Shown here one piece after another: positions 28,383-37,537 of a stretch of 64,000 nucleotides of DNA; position 1 is the stretch's first letter, and each line of letters starts with the position of its first letter. The stretch is from Candidatus Laterigemmans baculatus. GTDB lineage: Bacteria; Planctomycetota; Planctomycetia; Pirellulales; Pirellulaceae. The notes beneath the pieces were generated by a model, which did no database searches, had not been told where the DNA came from, and worked only from the letters and a program-made list of their open reading frames with translations. Made by a program: the position numbers and the translations under genes. Where the stretch lies: contig NZ_WRPR01000013.1 in assembly GCF_010367455.1 (NCBI RefSeq), positions 1 to 64,000 of the forward strand. Reading direction: 5' to 3'.

Positions 28383-29522
28383 ATGGCTTCAAGATCTGTG
28401 ACTGACGATTCCTCTGCTTCGCATCCCCCGCACACCCCAGATCCCACGACTGGTCCCGATCCCGCGACTGGTCCCGATCCCGCTGGCCCGAGCACCACCG
28501 GTAAAGGGGCGACTGCCAGCGGCCGGGCCGCCCTGGAGCCGATGGACCCGCAGGTGACGACGATCCAGCCGGGGGGCGGCGTGGTGATGCAGCTGGAGTT
28601 GGCCTGGGGCCGCGTCCGTCGCTGGCTGCTCCGCAAATTTCGCCCCGGTTACGTCGCGGCGATGCGGAGCAAACGTCGGGGCGGGCCAGGGGGCTGTCCG
28701 TTCGACCCGGTCGATCCGCGGGACGTCAAATACTACGCCAACCAAGCGACTTACTCCTGGGCGCCGGCGGACGATCCGTTCCGCTGGCGGGACCGACTGC
28801 CGTTTGTTCGCGTGGGGCTGGCCGAGTTGCTGATCCTGGGAGGAAGCTGTTTGCTGGCGACTGTGCTGGCGTTTTCGCTCTGGTGGCCGCTAGGGATTCC
28901 CTTTGCTCTGGTCACCGCCTGCGTCGTCTGGTTTTTCCGCGACCCGCCCCGCCGCATCCCGGCCGCGGCTGGGCAAGTCGTCTCGCCAGCCGACGGATTG
29001 GTGGTGCGGATCGCGGAAGTCGAGGATCCGGTGATTGGCCCCGCGATCGAGATCGGAATCTTTTTGTCGATCTTCAACGTCCACGCCAACCGCTCGCCGA
29101 TCGCCGGACGGGTGCTGGGGATCGAGTACCGGCCCGGAAAATTCCTCAACGCCCTGCGGCCGGAATCGGAAAAGGAAAACGAGCGGCTGGAAGTCCGCAT
29201 CGAAGAGGATCAGCCGCCGTACCGGATGATGCGCGTCCGTCAGATCACCGGGCAATTTGCCCGCCGCATCGTCTGCTGGGTGCGTCCAGGCGATCCGCTC
29301 GGGCGAGGCGAGATGTTTGGGATGATCAAGCTCGGCTCGCGGACCGAGCTGGTGTTGCCGCGCGAAGCGGGGCTCGAGCTGCAGGTCGCTGTCGGTACAA
29401 AAGTCAAAGCGGGGAGCAGCTTGATGGCGACCTACCGCACAGCGCCCGCCACTGAAGAAGCGACTAACTCCACCGAAGCGCCTGGCGCTGAAGGCCCCTC
29501 CGCTGCCGAGGACCATCGATGA
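28383..29522 (+). CDS. psd: Phosphatidylserine decarboxylase
   Basis: 379 residues. A Pro/Thr-rich N-terminal stretch with DPATGP-type repeats precedes two hydrophobic membrane segments (LLILGGSCLLATVLAFSLWW, then FALVTACVVWFF), followed by the enzyme body: RDPPRRIP, SPADGLVV, IFLSIFNVHANRSPIAG and the self-cleavage site LGSRTE, where Gly318-Ser319 would be cut to give the pyruvoyl group. It makes phosphatidylethanolamine at the inner membrane. The stop overlaps the pssA start by four bases (ATGA). The N-terminal extension is longer than usual. Confidence 0.9.
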   Translation: MASRSVTDDSSASHPPHTPDPTTGPDPATGPDPAGPSTTGKGATASGRAALEPMDPQVTTIQPGGGVVMQLELAWGRVRRWLLRKFRPGYVAAMRSKRRGGPGGCPFDPVDPRDVKYYANQATYSWAPADDPFRWRDRLPFVRVGLAELLILGGSCLLATVLAFSLWWPLGIPFALVTACVVWFFRDPPRRIPAAAGQVVSPADGLVVRIAEVEDPVIGPAIEIGIFLSIFNVHANRSPIAGRVLGIEYRPGKFLNALRPESEKENERLEVRIEEDQPPYRMMRVRQITGQFARRIVCWVRPGDPLGRGEMFGMIKLGSRTELVLPREAGLELQVAVGTKVKAGSSLMATYRTAPATEEATNSTEAPGAEGPSAAEDHR

Positions 29523-30478
29523 GCGAACTTCGCAGACGCGTCCTGCTCCGTCGGCAGCGGATCAAAGGCCCCCGCAGCCCCCGGGTGAAAAGTCCTCGGG
29601 TCAAAGGGCATCGTCGGCGGGTGACGTTGGCGGTGCTTCCCACGCTGCTAACGCTCGGCAATGGAACGTGCGGCTTGGCGGCGATCGCCGTGGCGGTGAG
29701 CGACACGTTGCCGTGGAGCGAAGAGCACAAGCTGTTTGTCGCCGGGTTGTTGATCTTTGGCGGCATGCTGTTCGACGCCTTCGACGGCCACGCGGCGCGA
29801 ATGACCAACCAGTCGACCGAGTTTGGAGCCCAACTCGACAGTCTCTGCGACGCGATCACATTTGGCACCGCACCGGCCGTGATCGTCTGGCGGTACAGCG
29901 AGGTGCTGCCGCAGCGGTTGTCGTGGGCGATCGGAGCCCTATTCACGCTCTGCGTGTTGATGCGGCTCGCGCGGTTCAACGTCGTCACCAAGGAGGACGA
30001 TCCGCACGACAGCTTCGACGGGCTGCCAAGTCCAGCCGCGGCCGGAACGATCGCCTCGGTGGCGATCGCCGTCCCTCACCTGGCGTCGCTGCAATCGGAT
30101 GAATTTTCCGAGCGGGTGCAGAACTGGGCGGCAAGCGGTTTGCAGGTATCGCATTACCTGATGCCGCTGCTCGCGGTGATCCTGGCGTACCTGATGGTTT
30201 CACGGTTCCGTTATCCCCACGTCTTCAACCAGCTGATGGGGGGGAGGAAGTCGTTGCACCAGCTCGGCCCGGTGCTGTTCGCGCTTTTTGGCATGTTCCT
30301 GCTGCACGAATTGGTGCTCCCGCTGAGCTTTTGCTACTTCGCCTTCGCCTCGCCGGTGCGGCAACTGCTCGGTCGGACGCAGGGAGCGAGACAAAATCAG
30401 TTGGGGGGTGGCCCCACACAACCCCCGCAAGCTCAACCAAAACACCCGCACCCCACTGGCGAGAAGCCACCCGCCTGA
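29519..30478 (+). CDS. pssA: CDP-diacylglycerol-serine O-phosphatidyltransferase
   Basis: 319 residues, multi-pass membrane enzyme that makes phosphatidylserine. The CDP-alcohol phosphotransferase signature is complete: FDGHAARMTNQSTEFGAQLD followed by SLCDA, matching DG-x2-AR-x8-G-x3-D-x3-D. The N-terminus is basic with a duplicated PRVK segment. Translationally coupled to psd, so substrate maker and decarboxylase are co-produced. The C-terminal tail is Pro/Gln-rich and probably disordered. Confidence 0.92.
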   Translation: MSELRRRVLLRRQRIKGPRSPRVKSPRVKGHRRRVTLAVLPTLLTLGNGTCGLAAIAVAVSDTLPWSEEHKLFVAGLLIFGGMLFDAFDGHAARMTNQSTEFGAQLDSLCDAITFGTAPAVIVWRYSEVLPQRLSWAIGALFTLCVLMRLARFNVVTKEDDPHDSFDGLPSPAAAGTIASVAIAVPHLASLQSDEFSERVQNWAASGLQVSHYLMPLLAVILAYLMVSRFRYPHVFNQLMGGRKSLHQLGPVLFALFGMFLLHELVLPLSFCYFAFASPVRQLLGRTQGARQNQLGGGPTQPPQAQPKHPHPTGEKPPA

Positions 30479-30611
30479 CGGAGCGTCTGGAATGGCTATG
30501 TCACGGCAGCGCAACATTCCCCCGTTTCACGTCCCCAAGGTGTTGGTTTGGCTGCCGAGAGAGTAAATAATTCCGAACGCTATCAATTGCGGGAGCTCCA
30601 GCGGAGGAAAC

Positions 30612-31355
30612 ATGCGCGTCGTCACACCCCCTGAAGATTCGACCGGGTCGTCCGAGCCATGGCACGTACGCTTCAAGCGGCCACGTAGTCGGCGAGCCGA
30701 ATGCAGTCGGCGATCCGAATCCACGGCGGTTCGCAGTGAAAATAGCCGGCTCTATCGCCAGCTGACGCCAGCCTACGAGATCGTCTTTCCGTTGCTCATT
30801 CGCAAGCGGATTTGGGATTCGATCCAGAGCCTGAACCTACGCCCCGGCGCTCGGGTGCTGGAAGTCGGGGTGGGAACCGGAATCTCGCTCGGTGCCTATC
30901 CACGCGACATTCACATCACCGGGATCGACCTCTCCGAAGAGATGTTGGCGGTGGCCCAGCGGAAGATCGAGGCCGAAGGCTGGGATCAAATCAAGCTGCT
31001 GCCGATGAACGCCGAACAGCTGGACTTTCCCGATGGCTCCTTCGATTGCGTCACCGCTTTCCATGTGGTCAGCGTCGTCTCGCAGCCTCAGAAAATGATG
31101 CGAGAGATCACGCGGGTCTTGCGGCCTGGCGGCAAGATGTTGCTGATCAACCATTTCCGCAGCGGACGCCGGTGGATCGCCAACGTCATCGATCGCGCGG
31201 ATCCGGTCACGCGGCACCTCGGCTGGCGGACCGACCTGGAACTCGACGCGGTTGTCGATTCGCTGCCGCTCAAGATTGAAAAACGCTACAAGACTTCGCC
31301 GCTGTCGCTATTCACCGTGCTCCAAGCCACCCGCACCGCGGGGGAGCAGGAATAG
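30612..31355 (+). CDS. SAM-dependent methyltransferase, PmtA-like
   Basis: 247 residues with class I methyltransferase motifs: VLEVGVGTGISLG (SAM binding), ITGIDLSEEML, DGSFDCVTAFHVVSVV and RVLRPGGKMLLINHF. The arrangement resembles phosphatidylethanolamine N-methyltransferases of the Rhodobacter/PmtA type, and it directly follows psd and pssA, so methylation of PE towards phosphatidylcholine is the best guess. GGAGGAA lies just upstream of the ATG. The 3' end overlaps the convergent HTTM gene by 48 bp. Substrate is inferred from context only. Confidence 0.8.
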   Translation: MRVVTPPEDSTGSSEPWHVRFKRPRSRRAECSRRSESTAVRSENSRLYRQLTPAYEIVFPLLIRKRIWDSIQSLNLRPGARVLEVGVGTGISLGAYPRDIHITGIDLSEEMLAVAQRKIEAEGWDQIKLLPMNAEQLDFPDGSFDCVTAFHVVSVVSQPQKMMREITRVLRPGGKMLLINHFRSGRRWIANVIDRADPVTRHLGWRTDLELDAVVDSLPLKIEKRYKTSPLSLFTVLQATRTAGEQE

Positions 31356-32228
31356 GCTGAGCAGCACCGCGTTGGCGGCCTCGTAGAGCAGGTGTCCGGA
31401 GAGCACGCCCAGGACGAGGGCATGAGCGATCAGCGCTCCGGCGGCGATTCGCCGCAGCCGGGGAGGATTGGCGGTGCCGCGGCCAGGAAGCCACAGCAAG
31501 GGGACCGCTACGATCGGCAGCCAGACGATCAGATGCGTCAGGGCAGCGGTCAGAAGCTGCGAGTTGCCGAGCGACGCCAGCTCGAGCGTCGGTCCGTCCT
31601 GCGGCAGGACGAGCTGCAACGCCCCCTCGCCATTCCACCAGGTTTCTGCTGCCAATTGCGTCAGCGCCGTAAAGCCGACGATCGCCGCGATATGAATCTC
31701 CAGCAGTCGCCGCGCAAAGCCCCCCCCCGACCACCGCCGACCCTCCCACCTCTGCCGCACCCCGACACCCGACGCGGCGATGGCGAGTCCAAAAAGTCCC
31801 ACCACGAGCGGGACTTCCGCGAGCCCCGCAATCACCCAGGCTCGAGCCACCACGGCGAGCAAGATCAACCACGTCAGCGCAGCGACTCCCCAGCCGCCAA
31901 TCCCGGCGGCCAAGAGGAGCGAGGCGGCGATGCCGAACCCCAACACCACTCGCAGCCCGAGCGTCGACTCGATCCAGTACAGCGGCGTGAGATGCCAGCG
32001 GCCCGCTCCGGCAACCTCGCTCGATTGGCTGAGGCGACTTAGCTGTTCGGTCGACAGCAACCCCTCGCTGCCGAACCAGTAGCCCACATCGGCCCAGTGG
32101 GTGGCGAAGTAGCAAGCGGCGAGCACCCCCAAGCCGATCCGCACGAACCGGAGCGAGGCGAGCGATTCGGGCGTAAACCAAAATCGCTCCCAGCCGTCCT
32201 GCAAAACGCCCTCCTGCGTGCCGCTCAT
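31308..32228 (-). CDS. HTTM-domain membrane protein
   Basis: About 306 residues, strongly hydrophobic with six or more membrane spans. LASLRFVRIGLGVLAACYFA, GYWFGSEGLLS and TWWNGEGALQLVL match the HTTM (horizontally transferred transmembrane) family, distantly related to vitamin K gamma-carboxylase. The ATG at 32228 overlaps the upstream partner stop (ATGA). The 3' end overlaps the convergent methyltransferase by 48 bp. Function of HTTM proteins in bacteria is unknown. Confidence 0.82.
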   Translation of the reverse strand: MSGTQEGVLQDGWERFWFTPESLASLRFVRIGLGVLAACYFATHWADVGYWFGSEGLLSTEQLSRLSQSSEVAGAGRWHLTPLYWIESTLGLRVVLGFGIAASLLLAAGIGGWGVAALTWLILLAVVARAWVIAGLAEVPLVVGLFGLAIAASGVGVRQRWEGRRWSGGGFARRLLEIHIAAIVGFTALTQLAAETWWNGEGALQLVLPQDGPTLELASLGNSQLLTAALTHLIVWLPIVAVPLLWLPGRGTANPPRLRRIAAGALIAHALVLGVLSGHLLYEAANAVLLSLFLLPRGAGGLEHGE

Positions 32229-33037
32229 GGTGCCTCCGGGGCGTTGCCCGTCTCCGACTCGCCTTCGCTGGTCCGTGGACTGCCGCTCGAGTCGCTCGAG
32301 TCGCTCGTTAACGGCTCGGCGTTGAGTCGCCGTTCCTTGATCGTCACCAGGGACCACTGCGGCGTGCCGTCGGGAGCGGGAGGTTCGGGCACGATCGCCG
32401 CTTCCCAGCTGGGGATCGCAACTGGGGCGGAGGGATAGGTGCGGATTGCCGCGTCGGGAGCCAAGCGGACGATTCGCATCCGCACCGGCGGAGGCAATTC
32501 CTGGTCGACCGCGTCCTGCATCGCGCGGCGGACCAGCGGTAGGGCGAGCAGCGACGCGGCTGCGGTCTCTTCCCGTTCGGCCGCGGCAGCGATGACTTTG
32601 GCGAACCGCGAATAGCGACGCTGCCGCTCGCTGCCCTGGTAGCCTGCGGCCGCTTCTCGCTCCCAAGTGTCCGAGTCCTCCCGCAGCCACTCGACGCGGT
32701 GCGTTTGATCGGCCGGGGAGCCGTGGGTGAGATAGAGCGGCCGCCCGTCGATACGCAGCTGGAGAGGGGTCAAATAGGGGGCGGCAAGGCCCAGCACGCG
32801 AGCCTGCAGCGGCGAGGCAGCCACGACCGCCATGAGCGAAATGGCGACCAAAGCGAGGTGCAGGACGAGCCAAATGCTGAGGGCCGACCGTCCGCCCGGT
32901 GAGGGAACGCTGGCGGTGCGGTTTTCAGGGATGGCCGACGGGGAAGTGCGAGAGCCCAAAGCGGATGCGCGCCTGTCGAGAGAGGTGGGACACAGGTGGG
33001 AGCTTGCCGAGTCTAATCGCCTCTCGAGTAAAGCCAA
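32225..33037 (-). CDS. Membrane-anchored partner of the HTTM protein, unknown
   Basis: 270 residues with one hydrophobic segment at about residues 53-75 (LSIWLVLHLALVAISLMAVV) and a soluble C-terminal part (YLTPLQLRIDGRPLYLTHG, PVRMRIVRLAPDAA) ending in an acidic Ser-rich tail. This is not a family I recognise. Its stop overlaps the HTTM start by four bases, so the two are made together and may act together at the membrane. The true start may be internal, closer to the membrane segment. Confidence 0.72.
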   Translation of the reverse strand: MALLERRLDSASSHLCPTSLDRRASALGSRTSPSAIPENRTASVPSPGGRSALSIWLVLHLALVAISLMAVVAASPLQARVLGLAAPYLTPLQLRIDGRPLYLTHGSPADQTHRVEWLREDSDTWEREAAAGYQGSERQRRYSRFAKVIAAAAEREETAAASLLALPLVRRAMQDAVDQELPPPVRMRIVRLAPDAAIRTYPSAPVAIPSWEAAIVPEPPAPDGTPQWSLVTIKERRLNAEPLTSDSSDSSGSPRTSEGESETGNAPEAP

Positions 33038-33054
33038 GGGCGGGAGCCGCGCAT

Positions 33055-33090
33055 AAAAAAACCTCGCGAGATCGGAGATCCCGCGAGGCT
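33055..33090 (-). terminator. Intrinsic terminator of the Cys-rich protein gene
   Basis: On the minus strand GCCTCGCGGGAT pairs with ATCTCGCGAGG and is followed by seven T. It lies about 32 bp after the Cys-rich gene stop. Confidence 0.85.
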
Positions 33091-33121
33091 AAGCGTGTTG
33101 CAACGAGGCGTGAGCGAGAGC

Positions 33122-33730
33122 TCAGGCTTCCGGAGCAGCGGGGGCTTCGGCAGCCGGAGCTTCCGGAGCAGCCGGAGCGGCTTCAGCTTCGGGCTGCGGC
33201 TGGGGGGGGACGTCGCTGGCCGAGCCGCCTTGGACGCCACCGTCGATGACCTGACCTTCCGAGATGACCTGGCCATCGGAGTAGATCACGTCGCCACCGA
33301 CGGTCGAACCACCGCAGCAGCCGCTATCGACGACCGGGGCCGAGCCACCGCAGCAGGGCTGGGGAGCGACAGCGCCGCAGCAGGGCTGGGGGGCCGGTTC
33401 GCAGCAGGGCTGGGGGGCCGGTTCGCAGCAGGGCTGCGGAGTGGGCTGGCAGCACGGCTCGACGTAGACCGGAGCGCAGCAGCTCGAGCGACGGTTGCGG
33501 TGATGGCCGAACAGTCCGCCGCTACGACGGCTACGCTGATGCAGTCCGCCGCCGCAGCCACGGTTGTGGTGTCCGCTGAACAGACCGCCGCCGCAACCGC
33601 GGTTGTGATGGCCGCCGAACAGGCCGCCGCCGCAGCCGTGACCCGCGGTCGCAGTGCTCTCGGTGGTCGCCACGGCGACCGCCACCAACATTGCCAGGCT
33701 GGCAACGCCACAGATTACCGAACGATTCAT
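33122..33730 (-). CDS. Exported Cys/Gly-rich repeat protein
   Basis: About 202 residues from ATG 33730 (GAGAGG upstream), with a signal peptide (SVICGVASLAMLVAVAVATTESTATAG). Three HHNRGCGGGLF-type units are followed by PQPCCEPA units, about five CC pairs, and an acidic Pro/Ala-rich tail. No enzyme motif is visible. The abundance of Cys pairs suggests a disulfide-crosslinked or metal-binding surface protein, in keeping with the Cys-rich, peptidoglycan-linked envelopes of planctomycetes; that is inference. A terminator follows. Confidence 0.8.
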   Translation of the reverse strand: MNRSVICGVASLAMLVAVAVATTESTATAGHGCGGGLFGGHHNRGCGGGLFSGHHNRGCGGGLHQRSRRSGGLFGHHRNRRSSCCAPVYVEPCCQPTPQPCCEPAPQPCCEPAPQPCCGAVAPQPCCGGSAPVVDSGCCGGSTVGGDVIYSDGQVISEGQVIDGGVQGGSASDVPPQPQPEAEAAPAAPEAPAAEAPAAPEA

Positions 33731-34332
33731 CAAATACCTCTCGAAGTAACGGGATTTCACTTGCGACCACTCTGACGGCCGGCCAGTTTCGCCGACACCG
33801 CCCAATCGCCTGGGAGGAACGCCCTCGATTGCAAACCCTGCGGACCAGGCAATGTGGGAGAAACGGGACATCCTTGACGGTCGCACAGGCTGGGAGACAG
33901 GTTATCCACCTCCCGGGGCGTGTCAATCGGCAGGAGCGGTTCGGGTTACGGAAAACAGGCAAAAAATTCCGCTCCCGACGTGACGCCCGACCCCAAGCAA
34001 ATCGTGGTCCGAAAGCTCCTGCAGGGGCAGGAACCGGCTCCCAGGAAGAGCGGGGAGGGGGGCAGAGGGGTCCGCTCGCTGGCCAGAGGGGCCAAAAACC
34101 TCGCATTCCGGCGGCTTTTGCATGCCGTGGGCGGTGCGAGGGCGACCGAGGAGAATTCAGCGGCCGCGGGGCGGCGTGGTCGGCCCCGCGGGGCGGCGTG
34201 GTCGGCGAGCAAGCAATCAGCAGCCTCAGCGGCTGCTGAACGATCGACCCACTTTTCTTCTAAAAAACTTTCGCGGTTCGCGAAGGAAGCGTCACCCTCC
34301 ACTCGGGGCGGTGGCTCTTCGCTTGCCCAAGC
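33731..34332. other. Gene-free interval with a short direct duplication
   Basis: No supported gene. Near 34,155-34,205 a GGGGCGGCGTGGTCGGC unit is duplicated in tandem. ORFs crossing here have no protein-like features. Confidence 0.55.
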
Positions 34333-34968
34333 CTACCGCAACTGGGGCATTTCGAACGCGGGCGACTCGGCGGTCTGCGGCGGGCTGGCTTCGCTGCTCT
34401 CGCTCGCCTCCTGCAGTTGCTTGATGGCCAGCACGTCTTCGCGGCTTTCGAAGTTGAAGACGCGAGGTTCCGGATCGTCCTCGAGGATCAAGCCCGAAAC
34501 GCGCCAGCCGGCGTCTTCTTTCTTCAGCGCCCAGCCGACTTGGTAGGTGACGGTTTGGCCGGCCGGGTCCTGCTCGGTCCAGATGCTGTTGACCAGCATG
34601 CCGCCTTCGCCATAGGGGACGCTGCGGGTGACTTCGAAGGTCGCATCGGGAGATCCGGGGGGCTGCATCACCAGCCCGACCGCGGCATAGGTCTCCCGCG
34701 CCGCGGTGGTCATCAGGCGGCCGACGTCGGCGGCCGCGCCGCCGCGGCGGGCACCGTCGAGAAACTGGCTGACAATCTCTTCGGGAGATTCTTCGCTCGT
34801 CTCGTCCGCGGTGCTCGCGACCGTCTCGGATTGGGGGGCCGCGGGTTTGGCTTCGGTCGTTGCCGCCGGGCCACCGCAACCGACTAGAGAAACGGTCAGG
34901 CCGAGCGCGGTCGCTACGAGCCCTGCCTGCCAATGCCCACCTTCGAGTCGCCAGTGTGCCAGACGCAT
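34333..34968 (-). CDS. Putative lipoprotein of unknown function
   Basis: About 211 residues from ATG 34968 with AAGGAAG upstream. The leader ends in a lipobox-like LVGC, so the mature protein would be lipid-anchored. The body EEIVSQFLDGARRGGAAADVGRLMTTAARETYA resembles the NTF2-like or DUF-type lipoproteins of planctomycetes (a helical start then TYQVGWALKKEDAGWRVSGL). No active site is seen. It is divergent from tadA. Confidence 0.8.
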   Translation of the reverse strand: MRLAHWRLEGGHWQAGLVATALGLTVSLVGCGGPAATTEAKPAAPQSETVASTADETSEESPEEIVSQFLDGARRGGAAADVGRLMTTAARETYAAVGLVMQPPGSPDATFEVTRSVPYGEGGMLVNSIWTEQDPAGQTVTYQVGWALKKEDAGWRVSGLILEDDPEPRVFNFESREDVLAIKQLQEASESSEASPPQTAESPAFEMPQLR

Positions 34969-35210
34969 CGTTCGTTGCTTCCTTGCGGGTTGAATCGTCG
35001 GAATCGCGAGCCGCAAACCGGGGGGCTGGCGATCGGGAGAGTGCGAGGGGACTGTTACCTGCGGCCCGCGTCGCGCGTCAACGCCAACTTGGGAATCTCC
35101 CACCGGGAGGGTCTGGCGCGGGAGGGTTTGCCGCTGGGGGAATTTGCCGCGGTGCGTCAACGGTGAGCTATGGTTGCGAGGATCGGGAACCTCGATACGG
35201 AAAACCTGCG

Positions 35211-36533
35211 ATGCGCACCACCACACAATCGACTCGCGGCGAAACGCTCAGCCGCCAAGATCAGTTCGAAGCCATCAAGCGGCGGATTCACGGCAAATTG
35301 GTCGACAAGCTCGACCTGTCTCGCGTCGGCGACCTGAAGGGGGACGTGCTCAAACGCGAGATCCGGATGGTCGTCGAGCATCTCTGCGATGCCGAAGACA
35401 CGCTGCTGAACCGGCAGGAGCGGGATCGGATCGTCGACGAGGTGCTCGACGAAACCTTTGGGCTCGGGCCGCTCGAACTGCTGCTCAAAGACCCCAAGAT
35501 CAGCGACATCCTGATCAACGGGCCGAAGAACATTTACGTCGAAAAGAACGGCACGCTGCAGAAGACGGATGTCGAGTTCCGCGACAACAAGCATCTGCTG
35601 CAGATCATCGACCGCATCGTCTCGCGGGTCGGCCGCCGGGTCGACGAGACCTGTCCGATGGTCGACGCCCGGCTGGAGGATGGTTCACGCGTCAACGCGA
35701 TCATCCCGCCGCTGGCGCTCGACGGGGCGGCGATGTCGATTCGTCGCTTTGGGTCGAACCCGCTGAAGCTCGAGGATCTGCTGAACTACCGCGCGTTCAC
35801 TCCCGAGATGGTGATGCTTCTCGAGGGCTGCATCAAAGCTCGGCTGAACATGGTCATCGCCGGCGGAACGGGCTCGGGGAAGACGACGTTGTTGAACACG
35901 CTGAGCAGCTTCATCTCGCACGAGGACCGGATCGTCACGATCGAGGACGCGGCCGAACTGCAGCTGCAGCAGGATCACGTCGTGCGGCTCGAAACCCGGC
36001 CGGCAAACATCGAAGGGGCGGGCGCGGTGACCGCGACCGATCTGGTCCGCAACGCCCTCCGCATGCGGCCCGAGCGGATCATCATCGGCGAGTGTCGTGG
36101 CGGGGAAACGCTCGACATGTTGCAGGCGATGAACACCGGTCACGATGGCTCGCTGACGACGATTCACGCCAACACGCCCCGCGATGCGATTGGGCGTCTT
36201 GAGGTGCTGGTGATGATGGCCGGTTTTGAGATGCCGATCAAAGCCATCCGCTCGCAGATCGCCGGAGCCGTTGACGTTTTGATCCAGGCCAACCGCTTGC
36301 AAGGGGGCCCCCGCCGCGTCACTGCGATCACCGAAATCGTGGGGATGGAGCAAGACACGGTGGTGATGCAAGACATTTACAAATTCAATCAAGAAGGTGT
36401 TGACGAAAAAGGTAAGGCGTTTGGCCATTTTGAATGCACCGGCGTTCGTCCGACATTCATGAAAAAGTTGGAGGCCGCAGGCGTGCGGTTGCCGAGCAGC
36501 GCGTTCCGTCAACGCGTGATGATGCAAGCCTAA
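35211..36533 (+). CDS. tadA: TadA/CpaF-type secretion ATPase
   Basis: 440 residues, hexameric ATPase of Flp/Tad pilus assembly. Walker A is GGTGSGKTT at about 218-226; further motifs are [13 protein letters not shown] (Asp box), [41 protein letters not shown] split over the Walker B and His box. Followed by tadB and tadC, which would form its inner-membrane platform. No pilin, secretin or TadZ is in the window. The open frame extends upstream but ATG 35211 fits the conserved N-terminus. Confidence 0.93.
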   Translation: MRTTTQSTRGETLSRQDQFEAIKRRIHGKLVDKLDLSRVGDLKGDVLKREIRMVVEHLCDAEDTLLNRQERDRIVDEVLDETFGLGPLELLLKDPKISDILINGPKNIYVEKNGTLQKTDVEFRDNKHLLQIIDRIVSRVGRRVDETCPMVDARLEDGSRVNAIIPPLALDGAAMSIRRFGSNPLKLEDLLNYRAFTPEMVMLLEGCIKARLNMVIAGGTGSGKTTLLNTLSSFISHEDRIVTIEDAAELQLQQDHVVRLETRPANIEGAGAVTATDLVRNALRMRPERIIIGECRGGETLDMLQAMNTGHDGSLTTIHANTPRDAIGRLEVLVMMAGFEMPIKAIRSQIAGAVDVLIQANRLQGGPRRVTAITEIVGMEQDTVVMQDIYKFNQEGVDEKGKAFGHFECTGVRPTFMKKLEAAGVRLPSSAFRQRVMMQA

Positions 36534-36565
36534 TCGCTGTCACCATATTATTAGGTACCAATGCC

Positions 36566-37525
36566 ATGTTGTTAGTCATCATCTCGGGCGCCGTCGCAGT
36601 CGCCGCGCTGTTCGGATATCTGGCGGTCGTGCTGCTGCCCGGAGGCGATTCGACCGCGGCCGAGGAACGCCTCGACGCCCTCGCCGGAGTCCGCCGTGGC
36701 GGGCCGGTCGAGGAACAACAGTCGCTGCTGGTCGGCCGGGGCTTGGATGAAACGAAAAACTGGATGGAGGAGGCGCTCGGCTCGGTCCCTGGGCTGAGCG
36801 CTTATCTCGAACAAGCCAATGTCAAACTGACCGCGAGCCAGTTCATCGGGATTTGCGGTGGCTTTTTTGCCGCCGGGATGCTGGTCATCGTCGTCACTCC
36901 GGTCCCCAACTTGCTGGCCCCGTTCGGTGGCTTGATGCTCACCGGGGTGCCGATTTCCTGGTTGGCGATGAAACGCCGCAAGCGTTTGGCCCGGTTCGGA
37001 AAACAGATTCCCGAGGCTCTCGAACTGCTGGCCCGCTCGCTCCGCAGCGGCCATTCGCTGGCTGCCGGGTTCGGGCTGATCGCCTCGGAAATGGACGAGC
37101 CGATCTCGCGCGAATTCGGTCGCGTGTTCGAGGAGCAGAATTTGGGGATTCCGCTCGAAGAGGCTCTCGAGGATTTGGCCGATCGGATTCCGAACATGGA
37201 CCTGCGGTTCTTCGCCACGGCGCTGATCTTACAACGGCAAACGGGCGGCGACCTGGCGGAGATTCTCGACAAGATCAGCCGCTTGGTCCGCGAGCGGTTG
37301 CAGATCATGGGGCAGGTTCAAGCGCTGACCGGTGAAGGTCGTTTGAGCGGCGTGGTGTTGCTGGCACTTCCCCCGGTGTTATTCCTCACCATGTTTTTCT
37401 TGAACCGCGACTACATCATGATGCTGTTCACCGAGCCGCTCGGACGGCAGATGTTAGTTTTCGCTTTGGTGACGCAAGTCGTCGGGGCCTTGGCGATCAA
37501 AAAAATCATCACGATCAAAGTATAA
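36566..37525 (+). CDS. tadB: TadB-type inner-membrane platform protein
   Basis: 319 residues, type II secretion F-domain protein. Several membrane segments flank a central domain with ARFGKQIPEALELLARSLRSGHSLAAG and LQIMGQVQALTGEGRLSG, typical of TadB. It lies 32 bp after tadA and 12 bp before tadC, one operon. It would anchor the TadA ATPase in the inner membrane. Confidence 0.9.
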   Translation: MLLVIISGAVAVAALFGYLAVVLLPGGDSTAAEERLDALAGVRRGGPVEEQQSLLVGRGLDETKNWMEEALGSVPGLSAYLEQANVKLTASQFIGICGGFFAAGMLVIVVTPVPNLLAPFGGLMLTGVPISWLAMKRRKRLARFGKQIPEALELLARSLRSGHSLAAGFGLIASEMDEPISREFGRVFEEQNLGIPLEEALEDLADRIPNMDLRFFATALILQRQTGGDLAEILDKISRLVRERLQIMGQVQALTGEGRLSGVVLLALPPVLFLTMFFLNRDYIMMLFTEPLGRQMLVFALVTQVVGALAIKKIITIKV

Positions 37526-37537
37526 GGGCGCGCATTC

